Origin: UBA7398 sp963978235
Lineage (GTDB): Bacteria; Actinomycetota; Actinomycetes; Nanopelagicales; Nanopelagicaceae
Direction: 5' to 3'
Assembly: GCA_963978235.1 (NCBI GenBank)
Contig: CAXBQM010000012.1
Coordinates: forward strand, 1 to 20,456
DNA: 20,456 nt
The translations under genes were made by a program, and so were the position numbers. Every line of letters starts with the position of its first letter. Within the stretch, counting starts at the first letter, position 1. Below, in pieces: positions 7,816-13,995 of this stretch. Under the pieces are notes generated by a model. The model had not been told where the DNA came from. It saw nothing but the letters and a program-made list of their open reading frames with translations, and made no database searches.

Positions 7816-7929
7816 GGTCATGAGTTCCAGGTTTTAGCCCCGGCTTACTGGACGGCAACCCTCCACCACGGTGGGGTGCTCCGGGTGAAGACCAGATCGA
7901 CTGCAAGGCGCCGTCGATAAGCGTGGGTC
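7816..7929 (+). ncRNA. SAM-IV riboswitch aptamer upstream of metY
   Basis: S-adenosylmethionine-binding leader RNA of the actinobacterial SAM-IV class. The element starts GGTCATGAG, continues with AGCCCCGGCTTACTGG and GGCAACCCTCC, then GGGGTGCTCCGGGTGAAGACC, all matching the SAM-IV consensus as I remember it. P1 is GGTC (7816-7819) with GACC (7890-7893). A downstream hairpin ATCGAC (7896-7901) with GTCGAT (7913-7918) follows. The 3' strand CGTGG (7922-7926) is exactly complementary to CCACG (7866-7870) in the P3 loop, forming the SAM-IV pseudoknot. It precedes metY, the known regulon for this class, and is distinguished from SAM-I by the extra 3' helix and pseudoknot. Confidence 0.93.
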
Positions 7930-7957
7930 TGAAATCCAGGCCCCCTTTTAGGGGAGG
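7925..7957 (+). promoter_or_regulatory. Expression platform: SD sequestrator and competing anti-sequestrator
   Basis: The metY Shine-Dalgarno GGGGAGG (7951-7957) has a 6-nt spacer to GTG 7964. CCCC (7942-7945) can pair with GGGG (7951-7954) across the loop TTTTA, masking it. Alternatively GGGTCT (7925-7930) can pair with AGGCCC (7938-7943), consuming those Cs and freeing the ribosome binding site. Because 7925-7926 also belong to the aptamer pseudoknot, ligand binding should favour the masked state. There is no U-tract, so control is most likely translational. The pairings are read from the sequence; the switching model is inferred. Confidence 0.7.
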
Positions 7958-7963
7958 TAATTC

Positions 7964-9286
7964 GTGTCATCTTTTTCCGTAACTAATGCAGAGTTTGAAA
8001 CGCGCCAAATTCACGCGGGACAAATTCCTGATCCAACAACGGGTGCACGCGCGCTTCCTCTCTACCAGACCACTGCATATCAATTCCGCGATACGCAACA
8101 TGCAGCAAATCTCTTTGGTTTGGCAGAGTTGGGAAATATTTACACGCGCATTATGAATCCAACGCAAGATGCTGTTGAACAGCGAATTGCATCACTTGAA
8201 GGTGGCGTCGCCTCTCTTCTTGTTGCATCAGGTTCTGCCGCAACAACATTTGCCATTCTCAACGTTGCCGAAGCAGGCGATCACATCGTTTCGTCACCAT
8301 CGCTCTATGGTGGAACGTACAACCTCTTTCACTACACCCTGCCAAAATTCGGTGTCGAAGTAACATTCGTAGAAAATCCAGATGATCCAGAATCGTGGAA
8401 GAAAGCAGTTCGCCCAAATACCAAAGCGTTTTTTGGGGAGACTATCGCTAATCCCAAGAATGATTTATTGGATATTGCGGCCGTGGCAAAAGTGGCTCAT
8501 GAAGTCGGCGTGCCATTAATTGTTGATAACACAGTGGCAACGCCATTTTTAATTCGTCCGATAGAACACGGCGCAGATGTTGTGGTGCACTCTGCGACTA
8601 AGTTCTTGTCTGGCCATGGCAATGCTGTGGTGGGTGCAATTGTGGACTCTGGAAAATTTGATTATGCCCAGTATCCAGATCGCTTTAAGAACTTTAATCA
8701 ACCAGATCCGAGCTATCACGGTCTGGTCTATGCCCAAGCACTTGGCGTTGGCTCTGCATTTGGTGCCAACTTGGCGTACATCTTCAAGATTCGTCTCACG
8801 CTACTTCGAGATATTGGAGCAGCGGTATCGCCATTTAATGCTTGGCTCCTTGCGCAAGGACTTGAAACTTTAAGTCTGCGCATCGAACGCCACGTTGAGA
8901 ATGCCAAAGCGGTAGCGACTTGGCTAGAAGCGCATCCACAAGTTGCCAAGGTGAATTACGCATCGCTGCCTTCGAGTAAGTGGCATGCGCTGGCGAAGAA
9001 ATATTCGCCAAAAGGAAGCGGATCAGTTCTCTCTTTTGAGTTAAAGGGTGGAATTGAAGCTGGAAAGAAATTTATTGAAGCGCTCAATATTTTCTCCCAC
9101 GTAGCCAATATCGGTGATGTTCGCTCGTTGGCAATTCATCCAGCTTCCACAACACATTCGCAACTCTCGCCAGATGAACAACTCACGGCAGGTGTCACTC
9201 CGGGATTGGTGCGTTTGAGTCTTGGTATTGAAAATATCAACGACATCAAAGCTGATCTTGAAGCCGGATTTGCTGCAGCGAAGTAA
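7964..9286 (+). CDS. metY: O-acetylhomoserine sulfhydrylase (O-acetylhomoserine aminocarboxypropyltransferase)
   Basis: PLP enzyme that converts O-acetylhomoserine and sulfide to homocysteine, the direct sulfhydrylation step of methionine synthesis. The 440-residue length is typical of MetY and longer than MetB/MetC (about 380-400). The N-terminal ETRQIHAGQIPDPTTGARALPLYQTTAY and YTRIMNPT segments are characteristic of the family. The PLP-binding lysine is K213 in VVHSATKFLSGHG, and D188 in IVDNT contacts the pyridine nitrogen in the family. The start is GTG at 7964, fixed by GGGGAGG 6 nt upstream, at the end of the SAM-IV leader. metX follows 13 bp later, so both genes are expected to sit in one SAM-controlled transcript. 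Confidence 0.96.
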   Translation: MSSFSVTNAEFETRQIHAGQIPDPTTGARALPLYQTTAYQFRDTQHAANLFGLAELGNIYTRIMNPTQDAVEQRIASLEGGVASLLVASGSAATTFAILNVAEAGDHIVSSPSLYGGTYNLFHYTLPKFGVEVTFVENPDDPESWKKAVRPNTKAFFGETIANPKNDLLDIAAVAKVAHEVGVPLIVDNTVATPFLIRPIEHGADVVVHSATKFLSGHGNAVVGAIVDSGKFDYAQYPDRFKNFNQPDPSYHGLVYAQALGVGSAFGANLAYIFKIRLTLLRDIGAAVSPFNAWLLAQGLETLSLRIERHVENAKAVATWLEAHPQVAKVNYASLPSSKWHALAKKYSPKGSGSVLSFELKGGIEAGKKFIEALNIFSHVANIGDVRSLAIHPASTTHSQLSPDEQLTAGVTPGLVRLSLGIENINDIKADLEAGFAAAK

Positions 9287-9299
9287 TTGAAACTCTCTT

Positions 9300-10421
9300 A
9301 TGTCGCAGGATAAAGATCGTCGAGTTACCGGGGCGTGGTTGGAAGACCATGATCCCGGTGATCGTCGTTTCTTAAATATCGGCGACCTTTTACTTGAATC
9401 GGGTGAAGTGCTTCCGAATGTAACTATTGCGTATCAAACATGGGGCGAATTAAATCCTGATAAAAGCAATGCGATATTGATTAATCATGCGCTCACGGGT
9501 TGGTCAGATGTGCCTGGTTGGTGGCCACAGATGGTTGGGCCTGACCTTCCATTTGATACCAATAAATATTTTGTTATTTGTCCCAATGTCATTGGTGGGT
9601 GCCAAGGTTCTACTGGGCCTTCGTCGATTGCGCCGGACGGAAAACGATGGGGATCGCGATTTCCATCGCTCACAATTCGTGACATGGTTAATGCCGAACT
9701 TGCGTTGACCGCTGCGTTAGGAATACCTGGTTACATCATTGCGGTTGGCCCATCACTAGGTGGAATGCGATCGTTGGAATGGGCGATTCAACATCCCACA
9801 AAGATTGGGGCTATTTGCACGATTGGTTCCTCAGCCGTGGCAACAGGTGATCAAATTGGAACCGCTTCAACTCAAATTCATGCAATTAAGGCAGATGCGA
9901 ATTTCAACAACGGTGATTACTACGAACAAGAGCAAGGCCCGATTCAAGGAATGGGGATTGCCCGCAAGATTGCACATTTAACGTATCGAACCGAAGCAGA
10001 GATGGATGTTCGATTTGGCCGTGAACTACAAGGTGATGACACCGGTCGCTACGCGGTCGAGTCGTATCTCGACCATCAAGCAAAGAAGTTACAGAATCGT
10101 TTTGATGCCAATACCTACATAATCCTGACCGATGCGATGAACTCCCATGATGTCGGCCGCGACCGAGGTGGGGTAGAGGCAGCGCTCAAGACAATCGAGA
10201 TTCCAGTTGTCGTGGTTTCTATTGATACCGATCGGCTCTTCCCACCTCGACTTCAGGTTGAGATTTCTGAGCTCACACCTACGGCTTTGCCAGTAAAAAC
10301 GATCTCATCGCCCTTTGGCCATGATGGATTTTTGATTGAAGTGGAGTCGGTAGGCGCCATTATTCGGGAGACAATCGAGTTGGGCAGTAAAACTCGAGCC
10401 ACGGTCTCCATATCTGGCTAA
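9300..10421 (+). CDS. metX: Homoserine O-acetyltransferase
   Basis: Alpha/beta-hydrolase fold enzyme that acetylates L-homoserine with acetyl-CoA, supplying the MetY substrate. The 373 residues agree with the family. Diagnostic blocks are HALTGWSDVPGWW (63-75), NVIGGCQGSTGPSS (96-109) and GSRFPSLTIRDMV (118-130). The catalytic triad is probably S152 in the nucleophile elbow VGPSLGGM, D311 in DTDRLFPP and H341 in GHDGFL. The elbow has Pro immediately before Ser, where most MetX enzymes I know have Gly. The ATG is 13 bp after the metY stop with no Shine-Dalgarno sequence, so translation may depend on coupling. Succinyl instead of acetyl specificity cannot be excluded, but MetY next door favours acetyl. 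Confidence 0.94.
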   Translation: MSQDKDRRVTGAWLEDHDPGDRRFLNIGDLLLESGEVLPNVTIAYQTWGELNPDKSNAILINHALTGWSDVPGWWPQMVGPDLPFDTNKYFVICPNVIGGCQGSTGPSSIAPDGKRWGSRFPSLTIRDMVNAELALTAALGIPGYIIAVGPSLGGMRSLEWAIQHPTKIGAICTIGSSAVATGDQIGTASTQIHAIKADANFNNGDYYEQEQGPIQGMGIARKIAHLTYRTEAEMDVRFGRELQGDDTGRYAVESYLDHQAKKLQNRFDANTYIILTDAMNSHDVGRDRGGVEAALKTIEIPVVVVSIDTDRLFPPRLQVEISELTPTALPVKTISSPFGHDGFLIEVESVGAIIRETIELGSKTRATVSISG

Positions 10422-10471
10422 TGTGGCGCGCAAATACCCTGTGGACAATTTATAATATAGCCACGCCACAT
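10421..10471. repeat. Inverted repeat bracketing the rpoD -10 box
   Basis: ATGTGGCG (10421-10428) and CGCCACAT (10464-10471) are exact 8-bp inverted copies with 35 nt between them, centres 43 bp apart, about four helical turns. Inside, GTGG (10441-10444) and CCAC (10461-10464) form a second inverted pair. The TATAAT box lies between them. This could be a pair of operator half-sites or chance; no known regulator is recognised. Confidence 0.45.
10451..10456 (+). promoter_or_regulatory. Probable -10 box of the rpoD promoter
   Basis: A perfect TATAAT lies 30 nt after the metX stop and 87 nt before the rpoD start codon. No good -35 hexamer occurs at 16-18 bp upstream (GCGCAA at 17), so the promoter may depend on an activator or on another sigma factor. 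The predicted transcript start near 10463 gives an 80-nt leader. Confidence 0.6.
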
Positions 10472-10506
10472 AGCCCAAAAAGCTAAACGGCTAACTGGCA
10501 GTACTC

Positions 10507-10524
10507 CTGGTGAACTAGCACCAG
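10507..10524 (+). promoter_or_regulatory. Hairpin in the rpoD 5' leader
   Basis: CTGGTG (10507-10512) pairs perfectly with CACCAG (10519-10524) around the hexaloop AACTAG, followed by six As. It ends 7 nt before the Shine-Dalgarno AAAGGA (10532-10537). It cannot terminate transcription on the plus strand because there is no U-tract. It could influence message stability or ribosome loading. Confidence 0.5.
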
Positions 10525-10543
10525 AAAAAACAAAGGATGATTT

Positions 10544-12013
10544 GTGGCTGTAGTTCGTGCGCTCAAAAACAGTAAGAAGACTGTTGCAGCAAAGAAGAGC
10601 GCGAGTAAAAAGCCTGCAAAGAAAGCGCCGGCTAAAAAAACTCCAGCGAAAAAAACACCGGCCAAAAAAGGCACTGGTCCACGTCGATTTCCAACAAAAG
10701 CAGAGTTAGAAGCGCTCAAGGCACAACGTGAAGCGGAAGCGTCAAAACCAAAAGGTCCGCGCCGATTTCCTACTAAGGCTGAACTAGAAGCGATGAAAGC
10801 GGCGCAAGCCGGAACGCCAGTTGCGCCACAGAAAGTTGATGCCGCCGGTAAAAAAGTTGTCACAAAGATTGATGGCGAAGATGTCGAATTAGAAGAAGTT
10901 GAATTAGAAGATCTCGAATCACTTGTATCTGAAACTCCTGAAGAAGGTACAGAAGAAAAATCTGAAGTTCGCGTTGTTAATTTAACTGAAGAGACTCAAA
11001 ATGAAGAGAACGCCTTCACACTAAAAGATTCGGAAGAAGATGACGCTCCGGCTCAAACTGTTCTCACAGCAGGCGCTACCGCTGATCCGGTTAAAGATTA
11101 TTTGAAACAAATTGGTCGCGTCGCTCTTCTCAATGCTGAACTTGAAGTTGAACTAGCAATGGCAATCGAAGCTGGACTCTTTGCTGAAGAAGCGCTCTCT
11201 TCTGGTAAGAAAGAAGTAAAAGTTGGTGCGCGATATGAAGCTGTCGATAAGCGCATGAAGAAAGAGTTGGAAGAACTCGCTGCAATTGGACGACGTAAAA
11301 AGAACCACTTGCTCGAAGCAAACCTTCGTCTGGTTGTTTCGCTCGCAAAGCGCTACACCGGTCGAGGCATGCTCTTCCTTGATCTCATTCAAGAAGGAAA
11401 CCTCGGTCTTATTCGAGCAGTAGAGAAATTCGATTACACCAAGGGTTACAAGTTCTCGACATATGCGACCTGGTGGATTCGCCAAGCGATTACTCGTGCG
11501 ATGGCAGACCAAGCCAGAACAATCCGTATTCCAGTTCATATGGTTGAAGTCATTAATAAATTGGCTCGTGTACAACGACAGATGTTGCAAGATCTCGGTC
11601 GCGAACCTACGCCAGAAGAACTTGCTAAGGAACTAGATATGACGCCTGAGAAGGTGGTCGAAGTTCAGAAATATGGTCGCGAACCGATTTCTCTTCACAC
11701 CCCACTTGGTGAAGAGGGCGATTCAGAATTCGGCGATCTCATCGAAGACTCTGAGGCAATCGTTCCTGCGGATGCTGTCTCGTTCACACTTCTACAAGAA
11801 CAACTTCACTCAGTGCTCGATACTCTCTCCGAACGTGAAGCGGGCGTCGTAGCGATGCGCTTTGGTCTTACAGATGGCCAGCCAAAGACACTGGATGAAA
11901 TCGGCAAGGTTTACGGCGTCACTCGTGAACGTATCCGCCAAATTGAGTCTAAGACGATGTCCAAACTACGCCATCCATCACGATCACAAGTACTTCGCGA
12001 TTACCTAGATTAG
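10544..12013 (+). CDS. rpoD: Primary RNA polymerase sigma factor (SigA/HrdB/RpoD)
   Basis: Group 1 sigma-70 factor that directs housekeeping transcription. The 489 residues comprise a basic PAKK-rich tail (about 11-43), a duplicated GPRRFPTKAELEA motif (45-57 and 71-83), an acidic stretch (about 112-168), region 1.2 (DPVKDYLKQIGRVALL, 181-196), region 2 with RLVVSLAKRYTGRGMLFLDLIQEGN and the -10 reading helix KFSTYATWWIRQAITRA (303-319), region 3 (about 330-400) and region 4 with the helix-turn-helix TLDEIGKVYGVTRERIRQIE (449-468). It ends in LRDYLD, as SigA/HrdB proteins do. The start is GTG at 10544, backed by AAAGGA at 6-nt spacing. The CDGSH gene follows 9 bp later, its ribosome binding site overlapping the rpoD stop codon. 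Confidence 0.97.
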   Translation: MAVVRALKNSKKTVAAKKSASKKPAKKAPAKKTPAKKTPAKKGTGPRRFPTKAELEALKAQREAEASKPKGPRRFPTKAELEAMKAAQAGTPVAPQKVDAAGKKVVTKIDGEDVELEEVELEDLESLVSETPEEGTEEKSEVRVVNLTEETQNEENAFTLKDSEEDDAPAQTVLTAGATADPVKDYLKQIGRVALLNAELEVELAMAIEAGLFAEEALSSGKKEVKVGARYEAVDKRMKKELEELAAIGRRKKNHLLEANLRLVVSLAKRYTGRGMLFLDLIQEGNLGLIRAVEKFDYTKGYKFSTYATWWIRQAITRAMADQARTIRIPVHMVEVINKLARVQRQMLQDLGREPTPEELAKELDMTPEKVVEVQKYGREPISLHTPLGEEGDSEFGDLIEDSEAIVPADAVSFTLLQEQLHSVLDTLSEREAGVVAMRFGLTDGQPKTLDEIGKVYGVTRERIRQIESKTMSKLRHPSRSQVLRDYLD

Positions 12014-12022
12014 GAGCGAGAA

Positions 12023-12220
12023 ATGTCAGATCGAGTGCGAATCAGAATTAAACCAAACGGTTCAATTCGCGTAACCGGCACCGTCGATATCGTTGATGCC
12101 GAAGGAAATATATTAGAGACCAAGACTGATTTTTCACTCTGTCGATGTGGTCATTCGAAAGATAAACCATGGTGCGATGGTTCCCACAAAGAAGCAGGGT
12201 TCCAAGCCGCCGGAAATTAA
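12023..12220 (+). CDS. CDGSH-type iron-sulfur domain protein
   Basis: A 65-residue protein with the complete CDGSH [2Fe-2S] ligand set: C40, C42, C51 and H55 in CRCGHSKDKPWCDGSH (residues 40-55). Such proteins carry a pH-labile redox cluster; in bacteria their partners are largely unknown. The N-terminal half (VRIRIKPNGSIRVTGTVDIVDAEG) is a small beta-rich lead-in. The ATG is set by GGAG (12013-12016) with 6-nt spacing, overlapping the rpoD TAG. There is no membrane segment, unlike mitoNEET. It lies between rpoD and an FAD oxidoreductase (14 bp downstream), probably in one transcript, so an electron-transfer link to the flavoenzyme is possible but unproven. Confidence 0.92.
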   Translation: MSDRVRIRIKPNGSIRVTGTVDIVDAEGNILETKTDFSLCRCGHSKDKPWCDGSHKEAGFQAAGN

Positions 12221-12234
12221 TGGCGTGAATTCCC

Positions 12235-13551
12235 ATGAATAAAAGTTTGTGGGCTGAAGGATTTACCTCTCAACAATTTCCGCCACTTGCAGAAAATCTT
12301 GAGTGTGATGTCGCCATTATTGGCGGTGGACTTTCTGGCTTATGGAGCGCCTTTCATCTACTTAAAGTAAAACCGGAACTCAAGATTGCTCTCTTTGAAG
12401 CCCGCCATATTGGTTACGGTGCAAGTGGGCGAAATGGTGGTTGGATCTCAGCGGATTATCCGGTGTACCGATCAACTCTGGAAAAACGTCATGGAAAAAA
12501 CGTTGCCGATTTAGTTTTTGCATCGCTCAAAGAATCCATCGATGAGATTGGAAACTTCGCGAACCACCATGCGCCAAAAGCTGGATTTGTTAAAGGCGGC
12601 ACTGTGATGTTTGCTCGAAATAAAGCGCAAGAAACGCGATTGAAATCAGGGATTGACGATGAACACCAATGGCTAGACCGCGATGAATTAAATGCAATTA
12701 TTCGAGTAGCGGGCTCTCGGGGTGGTCTTCACAATGAGCACTGCGCAAGTGCAAATCCAATGCAACTTGTTCTGGGGTTGGCGAAATTTCTTTCCGGAAA
12801 GATTTCAATCTACGAGGGGTCAACCGCCTCGGAAATAGCGCCCCACATGTTGGCTGTGAACGCGTCGGTAGTGAAAGCGCCCATCATCATTAATGCCACT
12901 GAAGTTTTCCGTAGCGCACCCCGAGAGCAGATACCGCTTTACTCATTAATGGTTGCTACTGAACCGCTCACAGAATCACAATGGCAAGAAATTGGTAATT
13001 CTCGAAGAGCAACATTTGCAGAAGGTTTACATCTCATTAATTACGCCCAACGAACCCCGGATAATCGATTAGCGATTGGTGGGCGAGGGGCTCGCTATCC
13101 TTTCGGCTCGCGTAAAAGTAGCGAGATTGAAAACTCTGCGCAGGTACATCAATCAATTAGAAAATTAGCGCAATCCTGGTTTCCGCAAATTTCGGATATG
13201 AAATTTACTCATGCCTGGGGTGGCGCGGTTGCCATTACTCGTGATTGGGAACCTTATGTTCGTTGGGATCGCGAATTTGGTTACGGAATTATTGGTGGCT
13301 ATGCCGGCGATGGCATGACGATGACTTACCTCGCCTCAAAAGCGCTAGTTCAAGAGATTATTGATGGCACCGATGATATTCGCGGATTGCATTTCATTAA
13401 CCGACGCTCTCGCAATTGGGAGTTGGAACCTTTGCGATATGCAGCAATTAATACTTTGGTGAAATTGAGTGATATTGCAGATTACGAAGAGAAATTAACG
13501 AATCGACCAAGTCTCTTGAGTCGAATTATTGAACCGCTGATCCTTCGTTAA
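12235..13551 (+). CDS. FAD-dependent oxidoreductase of the DAO family (amine/amino-acid oxidase-like)
   Basis: Flavoprotein of the D-amino-acid oxidase superfamily, 438 residues. The N-terminal Rossmann motif reads DVAIIGGGLSGLWSAFHL (25-42) with GGGLSG at 30-35, and FEARHIGYGASGRNGGW (54-70) is typical of the OrdL/PuuB gamma-glutamylputrescine oxidoreductase branch. The C-terminal GYAGDGMTMTYLASK segment is the second FAD contact. Candidate substrates are gamma-glutamylputrescine, sarcosine-like or other secondary amines; sequence alone does not decide, and no puu genes are nearby. The ATG at 12235 lacks a clear Shine-Dalgarno sequence and lies 14 bp after the CDGSH stop. The 3' end overlaps the opposing DUF7455 gene by 26 bp. 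Confidence 0.85.
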   Translation: MNKSLWAEGFTSQQFPPLAENLECDVAIIGGGLSGLWSAFHLLKVKPELKIALFEARHIGYGASGRNGGWISADYPVYRSTLEKRHGKNVADLVFASLKESIDEIGNFANHHAPKAGFVKGGTVMFARNKAQETRLKSGIDDEHQWLDRDELNAIIRVAGSRGGLHNEHCASANPMQLVLGLAKFLSGKISIYEGSTASEIAPHMLAVNASVVKAPIIINATEVFRSAPREQIPLYSLMVATEPLTESQWQEIGNSRRATFAEGLHLINYAQRTPDNRLAIGGRGARYPFGSRKSSEIENSAQVHQSIRKLAQSWFPQISDMKFTHAWGGAVAITRDWEPYVRWDREFGYGIIGGYAGDGMTMTYLASKALVQEIIDGTDDIRGLHFINRRSRNWELEPLRYAAINTLVKLSDIADYEEKLTNRPSLLSRIIEPLILR

Positions 13552-13753
13552 GTCGCGCAGTCTGATCATCAATCTTTGACGCTGCGTTCTTGAGTCCTTC
13601 TGCATACTCTTTTGCATGGTGACCGCAGAAAAGAAGTTCTAGACCTGAAAGGAGAACAGCGCGTACATACGCTTGTGCGCCGCAGCGATCACAACGATCT
13701 ACTGCATTGAGTGGTGTGGTCTCCAGCATTACTTGGTTGGTCACGTCGCTCAC
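13526..13753 (-). CDS. DUF7455 small zinc-ribbon-like protein
   Basis: A 75-residue actinobacterial protein of unknown function. The core DRCDRCGAQAYVRAVL (19-34) plus LELLFCGHHA (38-47) gives a likely metal site from C21, C24, C43 and H45/H46. The gene typically sits near rpoD/hrdB and parE in Actinobacteria, as here. The annotated start is GTG 13753, but AAAGGA (minus strand, 13761-13756) is only 2 nt away; the GTG at codon 4 (13744) has an 11-nt spacer, so the exact start is ambiguous. Its 3' end overlaps the FAD oxidoreductase gene by 26 bp. Confidence 0.85.
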   Translation of the reverse strand: MSDVTNQVMLETTPLNAVDRCDRCGAQAYVRAVLLSGLELLFCGHHAKEYAEGLKNAASKIDDQTARLNEGSAVQ

Positions 13754-13995
13754 AGTCCTTTCGCTCTTCTTTCTACTCGCCCTAACGTGCTCGTACTGAT
13801 CAGTGGTGCAGATACTGCAGGTGGAACATCAAACCATGCCGGAGATATTCCCCGCTCGCTGAAATACTTTTTTCTTTCGTAATTCCGAAGATTTTTCCGC
13901 ATGAAATCGGGGATTTTCAAAAGTCTCGACATTTTCACAGCCTATTCGGCGCGTACGACAAGGTATTTCAGCAGTCGCAGTTACCCTTCGACACC
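13754..13995. other. Intergenic region between divergent DUF7455 and parE
   Basis: At 242 bp this is the longest non-coding gap. It must contain promoters for both genes. On the plus strand TACCCT (13982-13987) is a TANNNT box 8 nt before the parE GTG, with no clear -35. A 10-bp perfect palindrome ACTGATCAGT lies at 13795-13804. Short reading frames cross it on both strands, but none has a start signal or recognisable protein. No RNA gene or terminator was found. Confidence 0.6.

Noticed and set aside
7816..7929. SAM-I riboswitch
   Set aside because: The core resembles SAM-I, but the extra 3' helix and the pseudoknot of the P3 loop with the 3' strand, plus the actinobacterial context, indicate SAM-IV.
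10507..10530. Intrinsic terminator after metX
   Set aside because: The stem is followed by As, not Ts, on the plus strand, and the Ts on the minus strand precede the stem, so neither direction gives a terminator.
10483..10863. 126-codon minus-strand frame opposite the start of rpoD, with Phe/Ala-rich repeats that look membrane-like
   Set aside because: It is the reverse complement of the Lys/Pro/Ala-rich RpoD tail; the hydrophobic pattern (AGVFFAGVFLAG) arises from the PAKK repeats read antisense.
13673..13882. 69-codon plus-strand frame in the DUF7455/parE gap
   Set aside because: It begins inside DUF7455 on the opposite strand, has no ribosome binding site and resembles no family; likewise the minus-strand frames at 13750-13938 and 13829-14119.
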